Below are positions 12,901 to 21,310 of a stretch of DNA of 64,000 nt, one piece after another. Source of the stretch: Pseudomonas bohemica (lineage in GTDB: Bacteria; Pseudomonadota; Gammaproteobacteria; Pseudomonadales; Pseudomonadaceae); contig NZ_NKHL01000118.1 of the NCBI RefSeq assembly GCF_002934685.1, positions 62,001 through 126,000 on the forward strand. The letters run 5' to 3'. Every line of letters begins with the position of its first letter. The first letter of the stretch is position 1. A model generated the notes under the pieces. It was not told where the DNA came from. It was given only the letters and a program-made list of their open reading frames with translations, and made no database searches. A program made the translations under genes and the position numbers.

Positions 12901-13000
12901 TAGCGCTGCTACACAAACCCGTCGCGTCGCATCTGGTTACGGCACGTTCGAGAATCGCCAGGTTTGCTCATCGCAGCGGAGACTTACGCAACCGCTCTGT

Positions 13001-13039
13001 GGCGGCACGGCGTGCCGCCGACCGCGATCTCAAGATCGC
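13001..13039. repeat. Two tandem perfect hairpins
   Basis: GGCGGCAC-GGC-GTGCCGCC (13001-13019) is immediately followed by GCGATCT-ca-AGATCGC (13024-13039). Both stems are perfect and short-looped. They lie 100-140 bases after the SH3-domain gene and 140 bases before the MFS gene, so they may end the first transcript or be REP-type units. No T-tract follows. Confidence 0.5.
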
Positions 13040-13181
13040 CGCCGTTGGCAAGCCGCGCTGCTAACGATAGATGTCCGATAACCACGCGCTATCAAAGATT
13101 GAAGATTTGTCATTGGGATTTATCGAAGGTCTGGTCTAGTTTCGGCTGGCATTCAGATCCATACCTTCGATAGGCATAACA

Positions 13182-14525
13182 ATGACAATAAAATCTGATT
13201 CGGCTGCTGCTGCGGCTATCGAAAGCGCCGTGCGCAAATGTCGCTGGAAACTGCTGCCGTTTCTGGCCTTGATGTTTGCGCTGGCCATGATCGACCGCTC
13301 CAACGTCGGTTTCGCCAAGGCTGCATTGCAGGCCGATGTGGGGTTAAGCAACGCGGCGTTCGCCCTGGGCGCTGGCATCTTCTTCATCGGCTACGCCATC
13401 TTCGAAGTCCCGAGCAACCTGATGCTGCATCGGGTCGGCGCGCGGGTGTGGCTGAGTCGGATCATGATCACCTGGGGCCTGGTCTCGGCCGCGATGATGT
13501 TCACCCACAGCGAAACCAGCTTTTACGTGCTGCGGTTTTTGCTGGGCGTTGCCGAAGCGGGCTTCTCGCCGGGCGTCATTCTCTACCTCACGTACTGGTT
13601 TCCGGCGCGGCGTCGTGGTCAGGCCATCGGTATCTATTACTTCGTGCTGCCTTTCGCATTGATGCTGGGCAGCCCGCTGTCTGGGTGGTTGCTGGACATG
13701 CACGGCGTCTTCGAGCTGACCAACTGGCAGTGGATGTTCCTGGTCGAAGGTCTGGCCGCGGTAATCGTCGGCATCGTCGCGCTGTTCTACCTTAAGAGCA
13801 AACCCCAGGACGCCAGCTGGCTCAGCGCTGAGGAGAAGGTCGCGCTGAGCGCCGAATTGCTGGCAGAGGATCAGCAGAAACTCGATCACGGCCCCCGTAA
13901 CCTGCTGGGCATGGTGCGCAATCTGCGGGTCATGAAATTCGTCCTGATCTATTTCAGCGTGCAGGTCAGCGTGTATGGCGTGATCTTCTACCTGCCAACG
14001 CGTATCGCGGAACTGCTCGGCACCACGGTCGGCTTGAAGGTCGGCATGCTGACCTCGATTCCGTGGCTGTGTGCGGCGGTGGTGAAGTTCTTCGTGACCC
14101 GCTATGCCGACCGCCGCGCCCGGCACCTGCCCATGGCAATGTGCATGTTGGGGATGGCTGCAGCGGGCATCGCCGCATCGACGTTGCTCGCCAGTCTGCC
14201 GCTGGTGTTGTTGTCGTTCTGCTTTGCCGCCGCTGGCTTCGTGACCGTCCAGCCATTGTTCTGGACCCTGCCGACCGGTTATCTGGGCGGCGTTGCGGCT
14301 GCAGGCGGAATCGCCCTGATCGGTTCGCTGGGCAACATCGGTGGTTTTGTCGCGCCGATGCTCAAGGCCAACATGGAAGTCTGGGTGGCAGACCCGCGCG
14401 CCGGCATGCTCTCACTGTCGGCGGCCGGGGTGGTCGGCGTGGTTCTGCTATGGACCTTGCGCATCGGTAAACCGACGCGGCCGCTACACGCTCAGACGGC
14501 GCCGGCCAACCTGGCGGCGCGCTGA
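13182..14525 (+). CDS. MFS transporter, anion:cation symporter (ACS) family
   Basis: A 447-residue major facilitator with about 12 transmembrane segments. N-terminal features match the ACS (tartrate/hexuronate/phthalate-type) family: KLLPFLALMFALAMIDRSNVGFAKAAL near 23-48, the GYAIFEVPSNLMLHRVGARVWLSR loop near 70-94, and RFLLGVAEAGFSPG in helix 4. Such proteins import organic anions with protons. The substrate is unknown, and no catabolic enzyme adjoins it. It is convergent with the next MFS gene, with the two stops separated by under 40 bases on opposite strands (13182 gene ends 14525; the minus-strand gene ends at 14492), so the reading frames overlap tail to tail. Confidence 0.9.
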   Translation: MTIKSDSAAAAAIESAVRKCRWKLLPFLALMFALAMIDRSNVGFAKAALQADVGLSNAAFALGAGIFFIGYAIFEVPSNLMLHRVGARVWLSRIMITWGLVSAAMMFTHSETSFYVLRFLLGVAEAGFSPGVILYLTYWFPARRRGQAIGIYYFVLPFALMLGSPLSGWLLDMHGVFELTNWQWMFLVEGLAAVIVGIVALFYLKSKPQDASWLSAEEKVALSAELLAEDQQKLDHGPRNLLGMVRNLRVMKFVLIYFSVQVSVYGVIFYLPTRIAELLGTTVGLKVGMLTSIPWLCAAVVKFFVTRYADRRARHLPMAMCMLGMAAAGIAASTLLASLPLVLLSFCFAAAGFVTVQPLFWTLPTGYLGGVAAAGGIALIGSLGNIGGFVAPMLKANMEVWVADPRAGMLSLSAAGVVGVVLLWTLRIGKPTRPLHAQTAPANLAAR

Positions 14526-15799
14526 TAGCGAAACCACACCAGCGCTGCCCACAGTCCTGAGGCAGCGCCAATTCCCATGGCCCAGCGCGGGCCGAACAGG
14601 TCGGCGACCCAGCCCACGATTGGCGCGCCGACCGGGGTTCCACCCAGGGTCGTGGCCAACAGAATCGCCATGACCCGGCCCCGCATCAGTGGGTCAGTGG
14701 ACAACTGCACCATGCTGTTGGCCGAGGTGGTGAAGGTCTGCGCGCAAATGCCCAGCACGAACAGCAGCAGGCCAAACAGCCAGAAGTTGGTCATCAGCGC
14801 CGCCAGCAGAAAACACCCGCCGAACAACGCACAGGCGCGAAACAGCAGCATGGGCGTCGGTCGCGCACGTCGAGCCGAGAGTAGGGCGCCGGTCACTGAG
14901 CCGATGGCCATCAGCGAAGTGAGCAGGCCGTAGTGGGTGGAGTCCGCGTTGAACACGGTCACCGCCATGGTCGAGATGTAGATCGGGAAGTTCAGGCCGA
15001 AGGTGCCCATCAGGAACAGCATCAACATGATCGCCTTGAGATCGGGCCGCCCCCAGACGTAGCGAAACCCTTCGGCCAGTTGCCCGCGAACCCGGGCTGG
15101 ACGCTCGCGCACATGCAGCTCAGCGGTGCGCAGGCTGCACAGCGAAACGATCATCAAGGTGAAGGTCAGGACGTTGAGCAGGAACACCCAGCCGTTGCCC
15201 ACCAGCGGAATCAACAACCCGGATACCGCCGGGCCGATCATCCTTGCCGCGTTGAACGACAACGAGTTCAGGGCCACGGCGTTGCTCAGATGGGCTTCAT
15301 CTACCAGATCGGAAACGAACGTCTGGCGCGCCGGGCCGTCGATCGCCGCGACGCAACCCGACACCAGCGCGAAGAAGTACACATGCCACAACTGCACGTG
15401 CCCGGTGACCGTCAACAGTCCCAGGCCCAGCGCCGACGCGGCGAACGCCAGTTGCGTACCAATCAACAGTTTGCGCCGATCGAAATGGTCCGCCGCGAAC
15501 CCACTGACCGGCAGCAGCAACAGCATGGGCCCGAACTGCAAGGCCAGGACGATGCCCAGTGCCGTCGCGTTCTGTTCGGTGAGCTGGGTAAGCACCAGCC
15601 AGTCCTGGGCGGTGCGCTGCATCCAGGTGCCGATGTTGGAAACGATCCCGCCGATGGACCAGATGCGGAAGTTGTACACGGCCAGCGAACGAAAGGTTCT
15701 GGCCATCAGAGCAGGGGTGCTGCACAGAGGGGGATTTTCACCAGGCAGGCCTTGTGGGTCTGTCGATGACGTCCAATACCCGCGCGCCGTGGCAGTCAT
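14492..15799 (-). CDS. MFS exporter, EntS/MFS_3 type
   Basis: A 435-residue major facilitator of the EntS-like (MFS_3) group. Evidence: the N-terminal FRIWSIGGIVSNIGTWMQRTAQDWLV, the loop GFAADHFDRRKLL (the MFS motif A position), and GPARQTFVSDLV after helix 5, which is typical of this exporter family. Relatives export siderophores or drugs; the substrate here is unknown. The start is uncertain. I use ATG 15799; a TTG at 15832 and an internal ATG at 15706 (MARTF) are alternatives, and none has a strong ribosome site. The tail overlaps the convergent MFS gene by 34 bases. Confidence 0.85.
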   Translation of the reverse strand: MTATARGYWTSSTDPQGLPGENPPLCSTPALMARTFRSLAVYNFRIWSIGGIVSNIGTWMQRTAQDWLVLTQLTEQNATALGIVLALQFGPMLLLLPVSGFAADHFDRRKLLIGTQLAFAASALGLGLLTVTGHVQLWHVYFFALVSGCVAAIDGPARQTFVSDLVDEAHLSNAVALNSLSFNAARMIGPAVSGLLIPLVGNGWVFLLNVLTFTLMIVSLCSLRTAELHVRERPARVRGQLAEGFRYVWGRPDLKAIMLMLFLMGTFGLNFPIYISTMAVTVFNADSTHYGLLTSLMAIGSVTGALLSARRARPTPMLLFRACALFGGCFLLAALMTNFWLFGLLLFVLGICAQTFTTSANSMVQLSTDPLMRGRVMAILLATTLGGTPVGAPIVGWVADLFGPRWAMGIGAASGLWAALVWFRYQRAARLAGAV

Positions 15800-16133
15800 C
15801 GACGATATTTTTGTGTTGGCGCGCAGGCCCAAGGTTACGCGTATACCCGCATTGGGTGAAAGGTTTGTGAAGTGCCGATGGTACGGACGTGCCAGTAAAA
15901 CCGGGCGGTTCGATGAAATAACCTGTGATTGGCTCTAGGTAAGTTGTGCGGTAGGCGCTATTTTGGTGCGGCAGTTCGGTACCGTCGTGGGCCGCGCTGT
16001 GGCTATGCCGCGTGCTCCAACAAATGTGCATCTGCAGTTGCAAGGACGCCGGGCGATCCGCGAGAGGGTGCTCCCCATCGAGGTTCAGCCCGCCAAAGCT
16101 GTTCCACATTCAAAAGAAGAAGAGAGTCGACAC
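15800..16133. promoter_or_regulatory. Divergent gap between MFS exporter and ggt
   Basis: About 334 bases hold the divergent promoters of the minus-strand MFS gene and of ggt. No gene or clear operator was recognised. Upstream alternative starts of both flanking frames fall here but have no ribosome sites. Confidence 0.35.
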
Positions 16134-17861
16134 ATGAAGTACGAACCCTTGGCCAAATCGCTGATTGCGACGGCGCTCACCCTCGTTTTTTCCTCCTCCC
16201 ACGCAGCCTCCGTCGCGCCCGTTGCCGCTGAAAACGGCATGGTAATCACCGCGCAGCATCTGGCCACCCACGTCGGCGTGGACGTTCTGAAATCCGGCGG
16301 CAACGCGGTGGACGCCGCCGTTGCCGTAGGCTATGCGCTGGCAGTGGTTTACCCGGCAGCGGGAAACCTGGGCGGTGGTGGTTTCATGACTATTCAGCTG
16401 GCCGACGGGCGCAAGACCTTCCTCGACTTCCGCGAAAAAGCCCCCCAGGCCGCTACCGCCAACATGTACCTGGACAAGGCCGGCAACGTGGTTCCGGACC
16501 TGAGTTCCAAGGGCCATCTGGCCGTTGGCGTACCCGGTACCGTTTCAGGCATGGAACTGGCGCTGAGCAAATACGGCACCCGCAAACGCGCAGAAGTCAT
16601 TGCTCCGGCGATCAAGCTGGCCGAGAACGGTTTCGCGCTGGAGCAGGGCGATGTCGATCTGCTGCACACCGCCACTGACGAGTTCAAGGCCGATCCGAAG
16701 GACCTGGGCAGGATCTTCCTGAACAAGGGTCAGCCGCTGCAGGTGGGTGACACGCTGGTGCAGAAGGACCTGGCAAAAACCCTCAAGGAGATCTCCGCCA
16801 AGGGCACCGATGGGTTCTATAAGGGGTGGGTCGCCAAGGCCATCGTTGATTCGAGTCAGGCCGGCAAGGGCATCATCGTCCAGGCCGATCTGGACAAGTA
16901 CAAGACCCGCGAACTGGCGCCGGTCGAGTGTGACTACCGCGGCTACCACGTGGTCTCGGCCCCGCCTCCAAGCTCAGGCGGCGTGGTGATCTGCGAGATC
17001 ATGAACATCCTCGAAGGTTACCCGATGAAGGAACTGGGCTATCACTCGGCCCAAGGCCTGCACTACCAGATCGAGGCAATGCGTCACGCGTACGTGGACC
17101 GCAACAGCTATCTGGGCGACCCGGATTTCGTGAAGAATCCGATCGAGCATCTGCTCGATCGTGACTACGCCGCGAAACTGCGCGCTGCCATCGAGCCGCA
17201 GAAAGCGGGCGTCTCGCAAGAGATCAAACCGGGAGTTGCACCACACGAAGGCAACAACACCACGCACTATTCGATCGTCGACAAGTGGGGCAACGCAGTT
17301 TCCGTCACCTACACCCTCAACGACTGGTTCGGTGCCGGCGTGATGGCGAGAAAGACCGGCGTGATCCTCAACGATGAAATGGACGACTTCACCTCCAAGG
17401 TCGGCGTACCGAACATGTACGGCCTGATCCAGGGCGAAGCCAACGCCATTGCACCGGGTAAGACGCCGCTGTCTTCGATGAGCCCGACCATCGTCACCAA
17501 GGATGGCAAGGCCGTCATGGTGGTGGGCACGCCGGGCGGTAGCCGGATCATCACTGCAACGCTGCTGACCATGCTCAACGTCATCGACTACGGCATGAAC
17601 ATTCAGGAAGCGGTCGACGCCCCGCGCTTCCATCAGCAGTGGATGCCGGAAACCACCAACCTGGAAAACTTCGCAGTGAGTCCTGACACCCGCAAGATCC
17701 TCGAAAGCTGGGGGCATAAGTTCGCCGAACCGCAGGATGCCAACCACCTGGCTGCCATTCTGGTCGGCGCGCCTTCCTTGGGTGGCAAGCCGGTCGGCAA
17801 TAACCGGTTCTACGGCGCCAACGACCCGCGTCGCAATACCGGGCTTTCGCTGGGTTATTGA
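16134..17861 (+). CDS. ggt: Gamma-glutamyltransferase (glutathione hydrolase)
   Basis: A 575-residue periplasmic proenzyme that cleaves the gamma-glutamyl bond of glutathione and related compounds, or transfers it. A signal peptide (MKYEPLAKSLIATALTLVFSSSHA) leads in. The large-subunit region shows GGNAVDAAVAVGYALAVVYP and GNLGGGGF. Autocleavage before Thr376 in NNTTHYSIVD frees the small subunit, where Thr is the nucleophile; LSSMSPTIV and GSPGG-like GTPGGSRIITA line the active site. AGAAGAGAG precedes ATG 16134; the frame extends upstream without a signal peptide. Beside it lie a C-S lyase and a cysteine desulfurase, which suggests local interest in thiol turnover, although the genes do not form one operon. 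Confidence 0.95.
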   Translation: MKYEPLAKSLIATALTLVFSSSHAASVAPVAAENGMVITAQHLATHVGVDVLKSGGNAVDAAVAVGYALAVVYPAAGNLGGGGFMTIQLADGRKTFLDFREKAPQAATANMYLDKAGNVVPDLSSKGHLAVGVPGTVSGMELALSKYGTRKRAEVIAPAIKLAENGFALEQGDVDLLHTATDEFKADPKDLGRIFLNKGQPLQVGDTLVQKDLAKTLKEISAKGTDGFYKGWVAKAIVDSSQAGKGIIVQADLDKYKTRELAPVECDYRGYHVVSAPPPSSGGVVICEIMNILEGYPMKELGYHSAQGLHYQIEAMRHAYVDRNSYLGDPDFVKNPIEHLLDRDYAAKLRAAIEPQKAGVSQEIKPGVAPHEGNNTTHYSIVDKWGNAVSVTYTLNDWFGAGVMARKTGVILNDEMDDFTSKVGVPNMYGLIQGEANAIAPGKTPLSSMSPTIVTKDGKAVMVVGTPGGSRIITATLLTMLNVIDYGMNIQEAVDAPRFHQQWMPETTNLENFAVSPDTRKILESWGHKFAEPQDANHLAAILVGAPSLGGKPVGNNRFYGANDPRRNTGLSLGY

Positions 17862-17869
17862 GTCGTGAC

Positions 17870-17897
17870 TAGCGGGGCAGCTTCGTTTGCCTCGCTA
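17870..17897. terminator. Hairpin between convergent ggt and patB-like genes
   Basis: TAGCGGGGCA (17870-17879) pairs with TGCCTCGCTA (17888-17897) with one mismatch and an 8-base loop. It overlaps the minus-strand stop at 17895. There is no clear T-run, so it is a weak bidirectional end at best. Confidence 0.4.
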
Positions 17898-19037
17898 ACG
17901 CTGTAGCAGACTGCGCTCCATGCGGGCCAGCGCCTCTTCGAGCATCGGCCGCGGACAGCCGAAATTCAGACGTACGAAATGGCCGCAGTCATCGCCGAAT
18001 TCCAGGCCATCGCTGAGCGCGACCTTGGCTTGGGTGAGGAAGAACTGCTGCGGATGCTCGATGTCCAGCGCCGTGCAATCCAGCCAGGCCAGGTATGTGC
18101 TCTGCGGCAGGTGCATGCGGATGCCGGGTAAGCGAGTCTTGATGGCATGGGCCAGGTAGTCACGGTTGTCTTGCAGATAGGCATTCACCTGCGCCAGCCA
18201 CGGCGCACCCAGGCGATAGGCCGCCTGGGTCGCTTCAAGCCCCAGCGCATTGACGCTGTCGACCAGCCCCAGGCGCCCGGCATTGAAACGCTCGCGCAGT
18301 TCAGGGTTCTGCACCACCGCGAAAGCAGTTTTCAGGCCCGCGATGTTCCACGCCTTGCTGGCGGACATCAGGGTCACGCAGCGTGCGGCGATCTCGCGGC
18401 TGAGGGATGCGATCGGTATGTGACGACGCCCATCGAACAGGATGTCGGCATGGATTTCATCGGAAACGATCAGCACATCATGCTGCACACAGGCGTCGCC
18501 AATGGCGCGCAGCTCTTCACGCTCGAAGACCTTGCCCAGCGGGTTGTGCGGGTTGCTCAGCAGCAGGGAGCGCACGCTCAACAGCGCGCTTTGCAGCGCG
18601 GCGATATCGGTGGGGTACTCGCCATTGGCATCGGCGTGAAACGGCAGGTCGACCCGCGGCAGCTTCCAGTTCGCCGGGGCGTTCAGCAGAGGTGAGTAGT
18701 TCGGCGTCTGTACCAGCACGCCACTTCCGCTGGGCGCCAGGGTGTTCAATGCCATGTTCACACCGGGCTCGACGCCGGGCAAAAACACCAGGTCTTCGGG
18801 GAGAATATGCCAGTCGTAGTGGTGGGCCAGATGCGTCACCAGCGTCTGGCGCAACGTGTCTTGAGCGACGGAGTAGCCGAGCAATGGATGCTCCAGCCGG
18901 TTTTTCAGCGCCTGCATGATCGGCTCGGCCACCGGGAAATCCATGTCTGCCACCCACATCGGCAACACATCTTCCGGATACTGGCTCCACTTCTTGCTGC
19001 CGGTGTTCAGGCGCTGATAAACGCTGTTCAGGTCCAT
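17895..19037 (-). CDS. patB: MalY/PatB-type C-S lyase (aminotransferase class I/II)
   Basis: A 380-residue PLP enzyme of the MalY/PatB group, which cleaves carbon-sulfur bonds of cystathionine-like substrates to give a thiol, pyruvate and ammonia. Visible features: KKWSQYPEDVLPMWVADMDF at 15-34 (the family hallmark WVADMDF), NPHNPLGKVF near 162-171, SDEIHADIL near 192-200, and the PLP lysine at 228 in SASKAWNIAGLK. I choose ATG 19037, which begins MDLNSVYQRL in register with relatives, over ATG 19085; neither has a strong ribosome site. Regulation is not clear, but palindromes lie in the gap upstream (19108-19342). The gene symbol is by family and not proven. Confidence 0.88.
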   Translation of the reverse strand: MDLNSVYQRLNTGSKKWSQYPEDVLPMWVADMDFPVAEPIMQALKNRLEHPLLGYSVAQDTLRQTLVTHLAHHYDWHILPEDLVFLPGVEPGVNMALNTLAPSGSGVLVQTPNYSPLLNAPANWKLPRVDLPFHADANGEYPTDIAALQSALLSVRSLLLSNPHNPLGKVFEREELRAIGDACVQHDVLIVSDEIHADILFDGRRHIPIASLSREIAARCVTLMSASKAWNIAGLKTAFAVVQNPELRERFNAGRLGLVDSVNALGLEATQAAYRLGAPWLAQVNAYLQDNRDYLAHAIKTRLPGIRMHLPQSTYLAWLDCTALDIEHPQQFFLTQAKVALSDGLEFGDDCGHFVRLNFGCPRPMLEEALARMERSLLQR

Positions 19038-19107
19038 GCGGATGACTGTCTCGAAAAAAACGATGGGCGATTGTGCCAGAGACATGGGGCGAGATCACGG
19101 CGTTCTG
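19038..19107. other. Upstream leader of the patB-like gene
   Basis: Short non-coding stretch before the chosen patB-like start; it would encode an N-terminal extension if ATG 19085 is used. No other structure seen. Confidence 0.3.
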
Positions 19108-19342
19108 AGAGGTTACATCTCGTGCTTATGCTCTATAAGTGCGTCCACTGTAATCGCCCTCAGAGGTGGAGAAGCTTTCATGAGCATATAGGCTGTTTTG
19201 ACCGGGGATCTCATGCATTCCCAAGTTGTGTCAGATACCCATGCTTTCCTGGGTGGGCTTGAGCAAGTGTTGAATGCATTGAAAAAACGTTACGGACTCA
19301 GCACGGAAATCTTTCGCGGCCGATGTAACCTCTGGAGGTTAC
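19108..19342. repeat. Segment flanked by 12-bp inverted repeats, ending in an 18-bp palindrome
   Basis: AGAGGTTACATC (19108-19119) is repeated in inverted form as GATGTAACCTCT (19322-19333). The right copy is itself the left half of a near-perfect 18-base palindrome, GTAACCTCTGGAGGTTAC (19325-19342). The segment between carries no credible gene. It lies between the minus-strand patB-like start and the stop of the upstream minus-strand desulfurase. It could be paired operator half-sites or the ends of a small non-autonomous element. Confidence 0.45.
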
Positions 19343-19352
19343 TTGCAGATGT

Positions 19353-20510
19353 TCACCAGAACGTTGTCGGCTGACGGGTGAGCCGTCCGGCGATGACCGC
19401 GATAGCTTTCTCCACCTCCGCCACCTGTGTATAGCGACCCAGACTCAGGCGCAGGCTGCTGCCGGCCTGGGCTTGGGTCAGCCCGAGGGCGAGCAATACG
19501 TGGGAGGCGCCACTACTGGCCGAGTTGCAGGCCGAGGTGGACGAGACCGCCAGTTCGCCGGCCAGGCTCATGGCGCTGAAGCCTGGCTTGTCGACGCAAA
19601 TGTTAAGCGTATGCGCAACCCGCTGTCGCGCATCGCCGTTGAGGCTGACACCCGGCAGCTGCAGCAGGGCGTCACGCAATTGCGCGGACAGGGTGCCAAT
19701 ACGCTGCACTTCTTCTTCCATCTCCGCCGCGGCCAGCGCATAGGCCGCGCCCATGCCGACAATCTGATGGGTCGCCAGGGTGCCCGAGCGAAAACCCTGC
19801 TCATGACCGCCGCCGTGCATCTGCGCTTCGAGCAACGGCCGCGCGCGTTCGCCTACGTACAGCGCGCCGATGCCTTTAGGACCGTAGACTTTGTGCGCCG
19901 AGAAGGACATCAAGTCCACTGGCAGTGATTTGAGATCAATGGTCACTTTGCCGGCCCCCTGAGCGGCATCGACGTGGAACAGAGCGCCTCGTTCGTGGAC
20001 CGCTTCGCCGATGGCGGCGATGTCCGTGAGGGTGCCCAGTTCGTTATTGACCAGCATCAGTGACACCAGCAGCGTGTCGTCGCGCAGCGCCTGCCGAACC
20101 GCCTCAGGCTGAATCAGGCCTTGGCTGTCGGGCTCCAGCCAGGTCACCGGGAAGCCTGCTTGCTCCAATTGACGCACGGTATCGATCACCGCCTTGTGCT
20201 CGATGCGACTGGTGATCAGGTGGCGACGCGTGCCTTTGGCGCTCTGGGCGATCCCTTTGATGGCCAGGTTGTTGGATTCGGTGGCGCCGGAGGTCCAGAT
20301 CAGCGATTGCGCCGCGCAGCCGACCAGTTCAGCCACCTGGCGCCGCGCCAGCTCTACCGCCTGACGCGCGAGGCTTCCGTAAGCGTGGGAGTTGGAGGCC
20401 GGGTTGCCGAAGGTGCCTTCGCGGCCAAGGCAGGTGACCATTGCCTGGATGACACGATCATCGACAGGGGTGGTCGCTGCGTAGTCGAAGTAACAAGGAA
20501 GTGTGCTCAT
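19353..20510 (-). CDS. Cysteine desulfurase (NifS/IscS-like, class V aminotransferase)
   Basis: A 385-residue PLP enzyme that removes sulfur from L-cysteine to give alanine and a protein persulfide. Signature residues: YFDYAATTPVDDRV at 7-20, GNPASNSHAYG at 35-45, TSGATESNNLA at 73-83, HVDAAQGAGK at 179-188, PLP Lys207 in SFSAHKVYGPKG, and the persulfide-forming Cys328 in STSACNSAS. It sits outside any isc or suf cluster and diverges from an Lrp/AsnC regulator across an AT-rich 220-base gap. This suggests a role in cysteine breakdown or a specialised sulfur donor rather than housekeeping Fe-S assembly. That inference is from context only. Confidence 0.92.
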   Translation of the reverse strand: MSTLPCYFDYAATTPVDDRVIQAMVTCLGREGTFGNPASNSHAYGSLARQAVELARRQVAELVGCAAQSLIWTSGATESNNLAIKGIAQSAKGTRRHLITSRIEHKAVIDTVRQLEQAGFPVTWLEPDSQGLIQPEAVRQALRDDTLLVSLMLVNNELGTLTDIAAIGEAVHERGALFHVDAAQGAGKVTIDLKSLPVDLMSFSAHKVYGPKGIGALYVGERARPLLEAQMHGGGHEQGFRSGTLATHQIVGMGAAYALAAAEMEEEVQRIGTLSAQLRDALLQLPGVSLNGDARQRVAHTLNICVDKPGFSAMSLAGELAVSSTSACNSASSGASHVLLALGLTQAQAGSSLRLSLGRYTQVAEVEKAIAVIAGRLTRQPTTFW

Positions 20511-20730
20511 GGGGAGAGAAATCCGCGCTGTCCGTAATGCAGAAAATACTACTAGCGCCGAGCTGAAAAAAAATTGATTACTGAACGCTATTTCACTAGG
20601 GCATTAGATTATTTTTCTACACGGGCCTGAGATTGAGGAATAGGTTTTCGAAGACTGGCAAATATGGCTTATCTTTATCGCTATCGGTCATAACCCTTTC
20701 ATTCCTCATTATTCAAGCCGGCAGGCCCAG
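20511..20730. promoter_or_regulatory. AT-rich divergent promoter region, desulfurase / Lrp regulator
   Basis: The 220 bases between the divergent cysteine desulfurase and Lrp/AsnC genes are clearly more AT-rich than their surroundings (for example GAAAAAAAATTGATTACTG and ATTAGATTATTTTTCTAC). Lrp-family proteins bind AT-rich, bendable DNA. Binding by the adjacent regulator, controlling both genes, is an inference. Confidence 0.5.
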
Positions 20731-21192
20731 ATGGACAAATTCGATCAGGCAATCCTCCAAATCCTGCAAGCGGACTGCACCCGACCCCTCGCGGAAATCG
20801 CCGACAGCATTGGTTTGGGCAGCACCGCCTGTTGGCGCCGAGTACAGAAGCTGGAAGAGCAGGGCATGATCCGCGGTCGTGTGGCGCTGCTCGATCCGGG
20901 GCAGTTGAACGTTGCGGTGACGGTATTCGCGGCCATTCGTACCAACCAGCACAACGCCGGATGGCTGGGACGTTTCCACGACCTGATTGCGACCTTGCCC
21001 GAGGTGGTGGAGTGCTATCGCATGGCGGGTGATACGGATTACATGTTACGTATCGTCGTACCGGATATCGCGGGGTACGACGCGGTATACAAGAAGCTGA
21101 TTCAGTTGTCGGGCATTACCGACATCAGTTCGAGCTTTGCCATGGAACAGATCAAATCCACGACGCAATTGCCGTTGGGGTATAGCGCGTAA
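20731..21192 (+). CDS. Lrp/AsnC-family transcriptional regulator
   Basis: A 153-residue regulator of standard length. The N-terminal helix-turn-helix covers about residues 2-60 (DKFDQAILQILQADCTRPLAEIADSIGLGSTACWRRVQKLEEQGMI). The C-terminal RAM ligand-binding domain covers 65-145 (VTVFAAIRTNQHN, VVECYRMAGDTDYMLRIVVPD). The VECYRMAGDTDYML stretch is typical. These proteins sense amino acids. The divergent desulfurase suggests cysteine or a sulfur amino acid as effector, similar in logic to the DecR/CuyR type of regulator, but no residue proves it. Confidence 0.92.
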   Translation: MDKFDQAILQILQADCTRPLAEIADSIGLGSTACWRRVQKLEEQGMIRGRVALLDPGQLNVAVTVFAAIRTNQHNAGWLGRFHDLIATLPEVVECYRMAGDTDYMLRIVVPDIAGYDAVYKKLIQLSGITDISSSFAMEQIKSTTQLPLGYSA

Positions 21193-21287
21193 GACAACAG
21201 CGTGTTACAGGAGCCCATCTGGTCTAAGGCTCTAACCTTATTCCCAATCGGTATTTCCCGACCGCAGCTCAAGCTATTTAAGATCAC

Positions 21288-21305
21288 GTCATAACTCGTT
21301 ATGAC
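21288..21305. promoter_or_regulatory. Perfect palindrome, likely GntR operator
   Basis: GTCATAAC-TC-GTTATGAC has perfect 8-base arms. It lies immediately before the GntR start codons (21308-21317), so it overlaps the leader or promoter of the whole downstream operon. The GT-n-TAAC / GTTA-n-AC pattern suits GntR/HutC-family operators. Autoregulation is inferred from position and symmetry. Confidence 0.7.
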
Positions 21306-21310
21306 AAGTG

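Noticed and set aside
14933..15769. A 278-codon plus-strand frame opposite the EntS-type MFS gene
   Set aside because: It is entirely antisense to a gene with clear transmembrane and motif evidence.
15963..16133. Upstream start for gamma-glutamyltransferase
   Set aside because: The extra 57 residues lack a signal peptide. The ATG at 16134 has a purine-rich ribosome site and a clean signal sequence.
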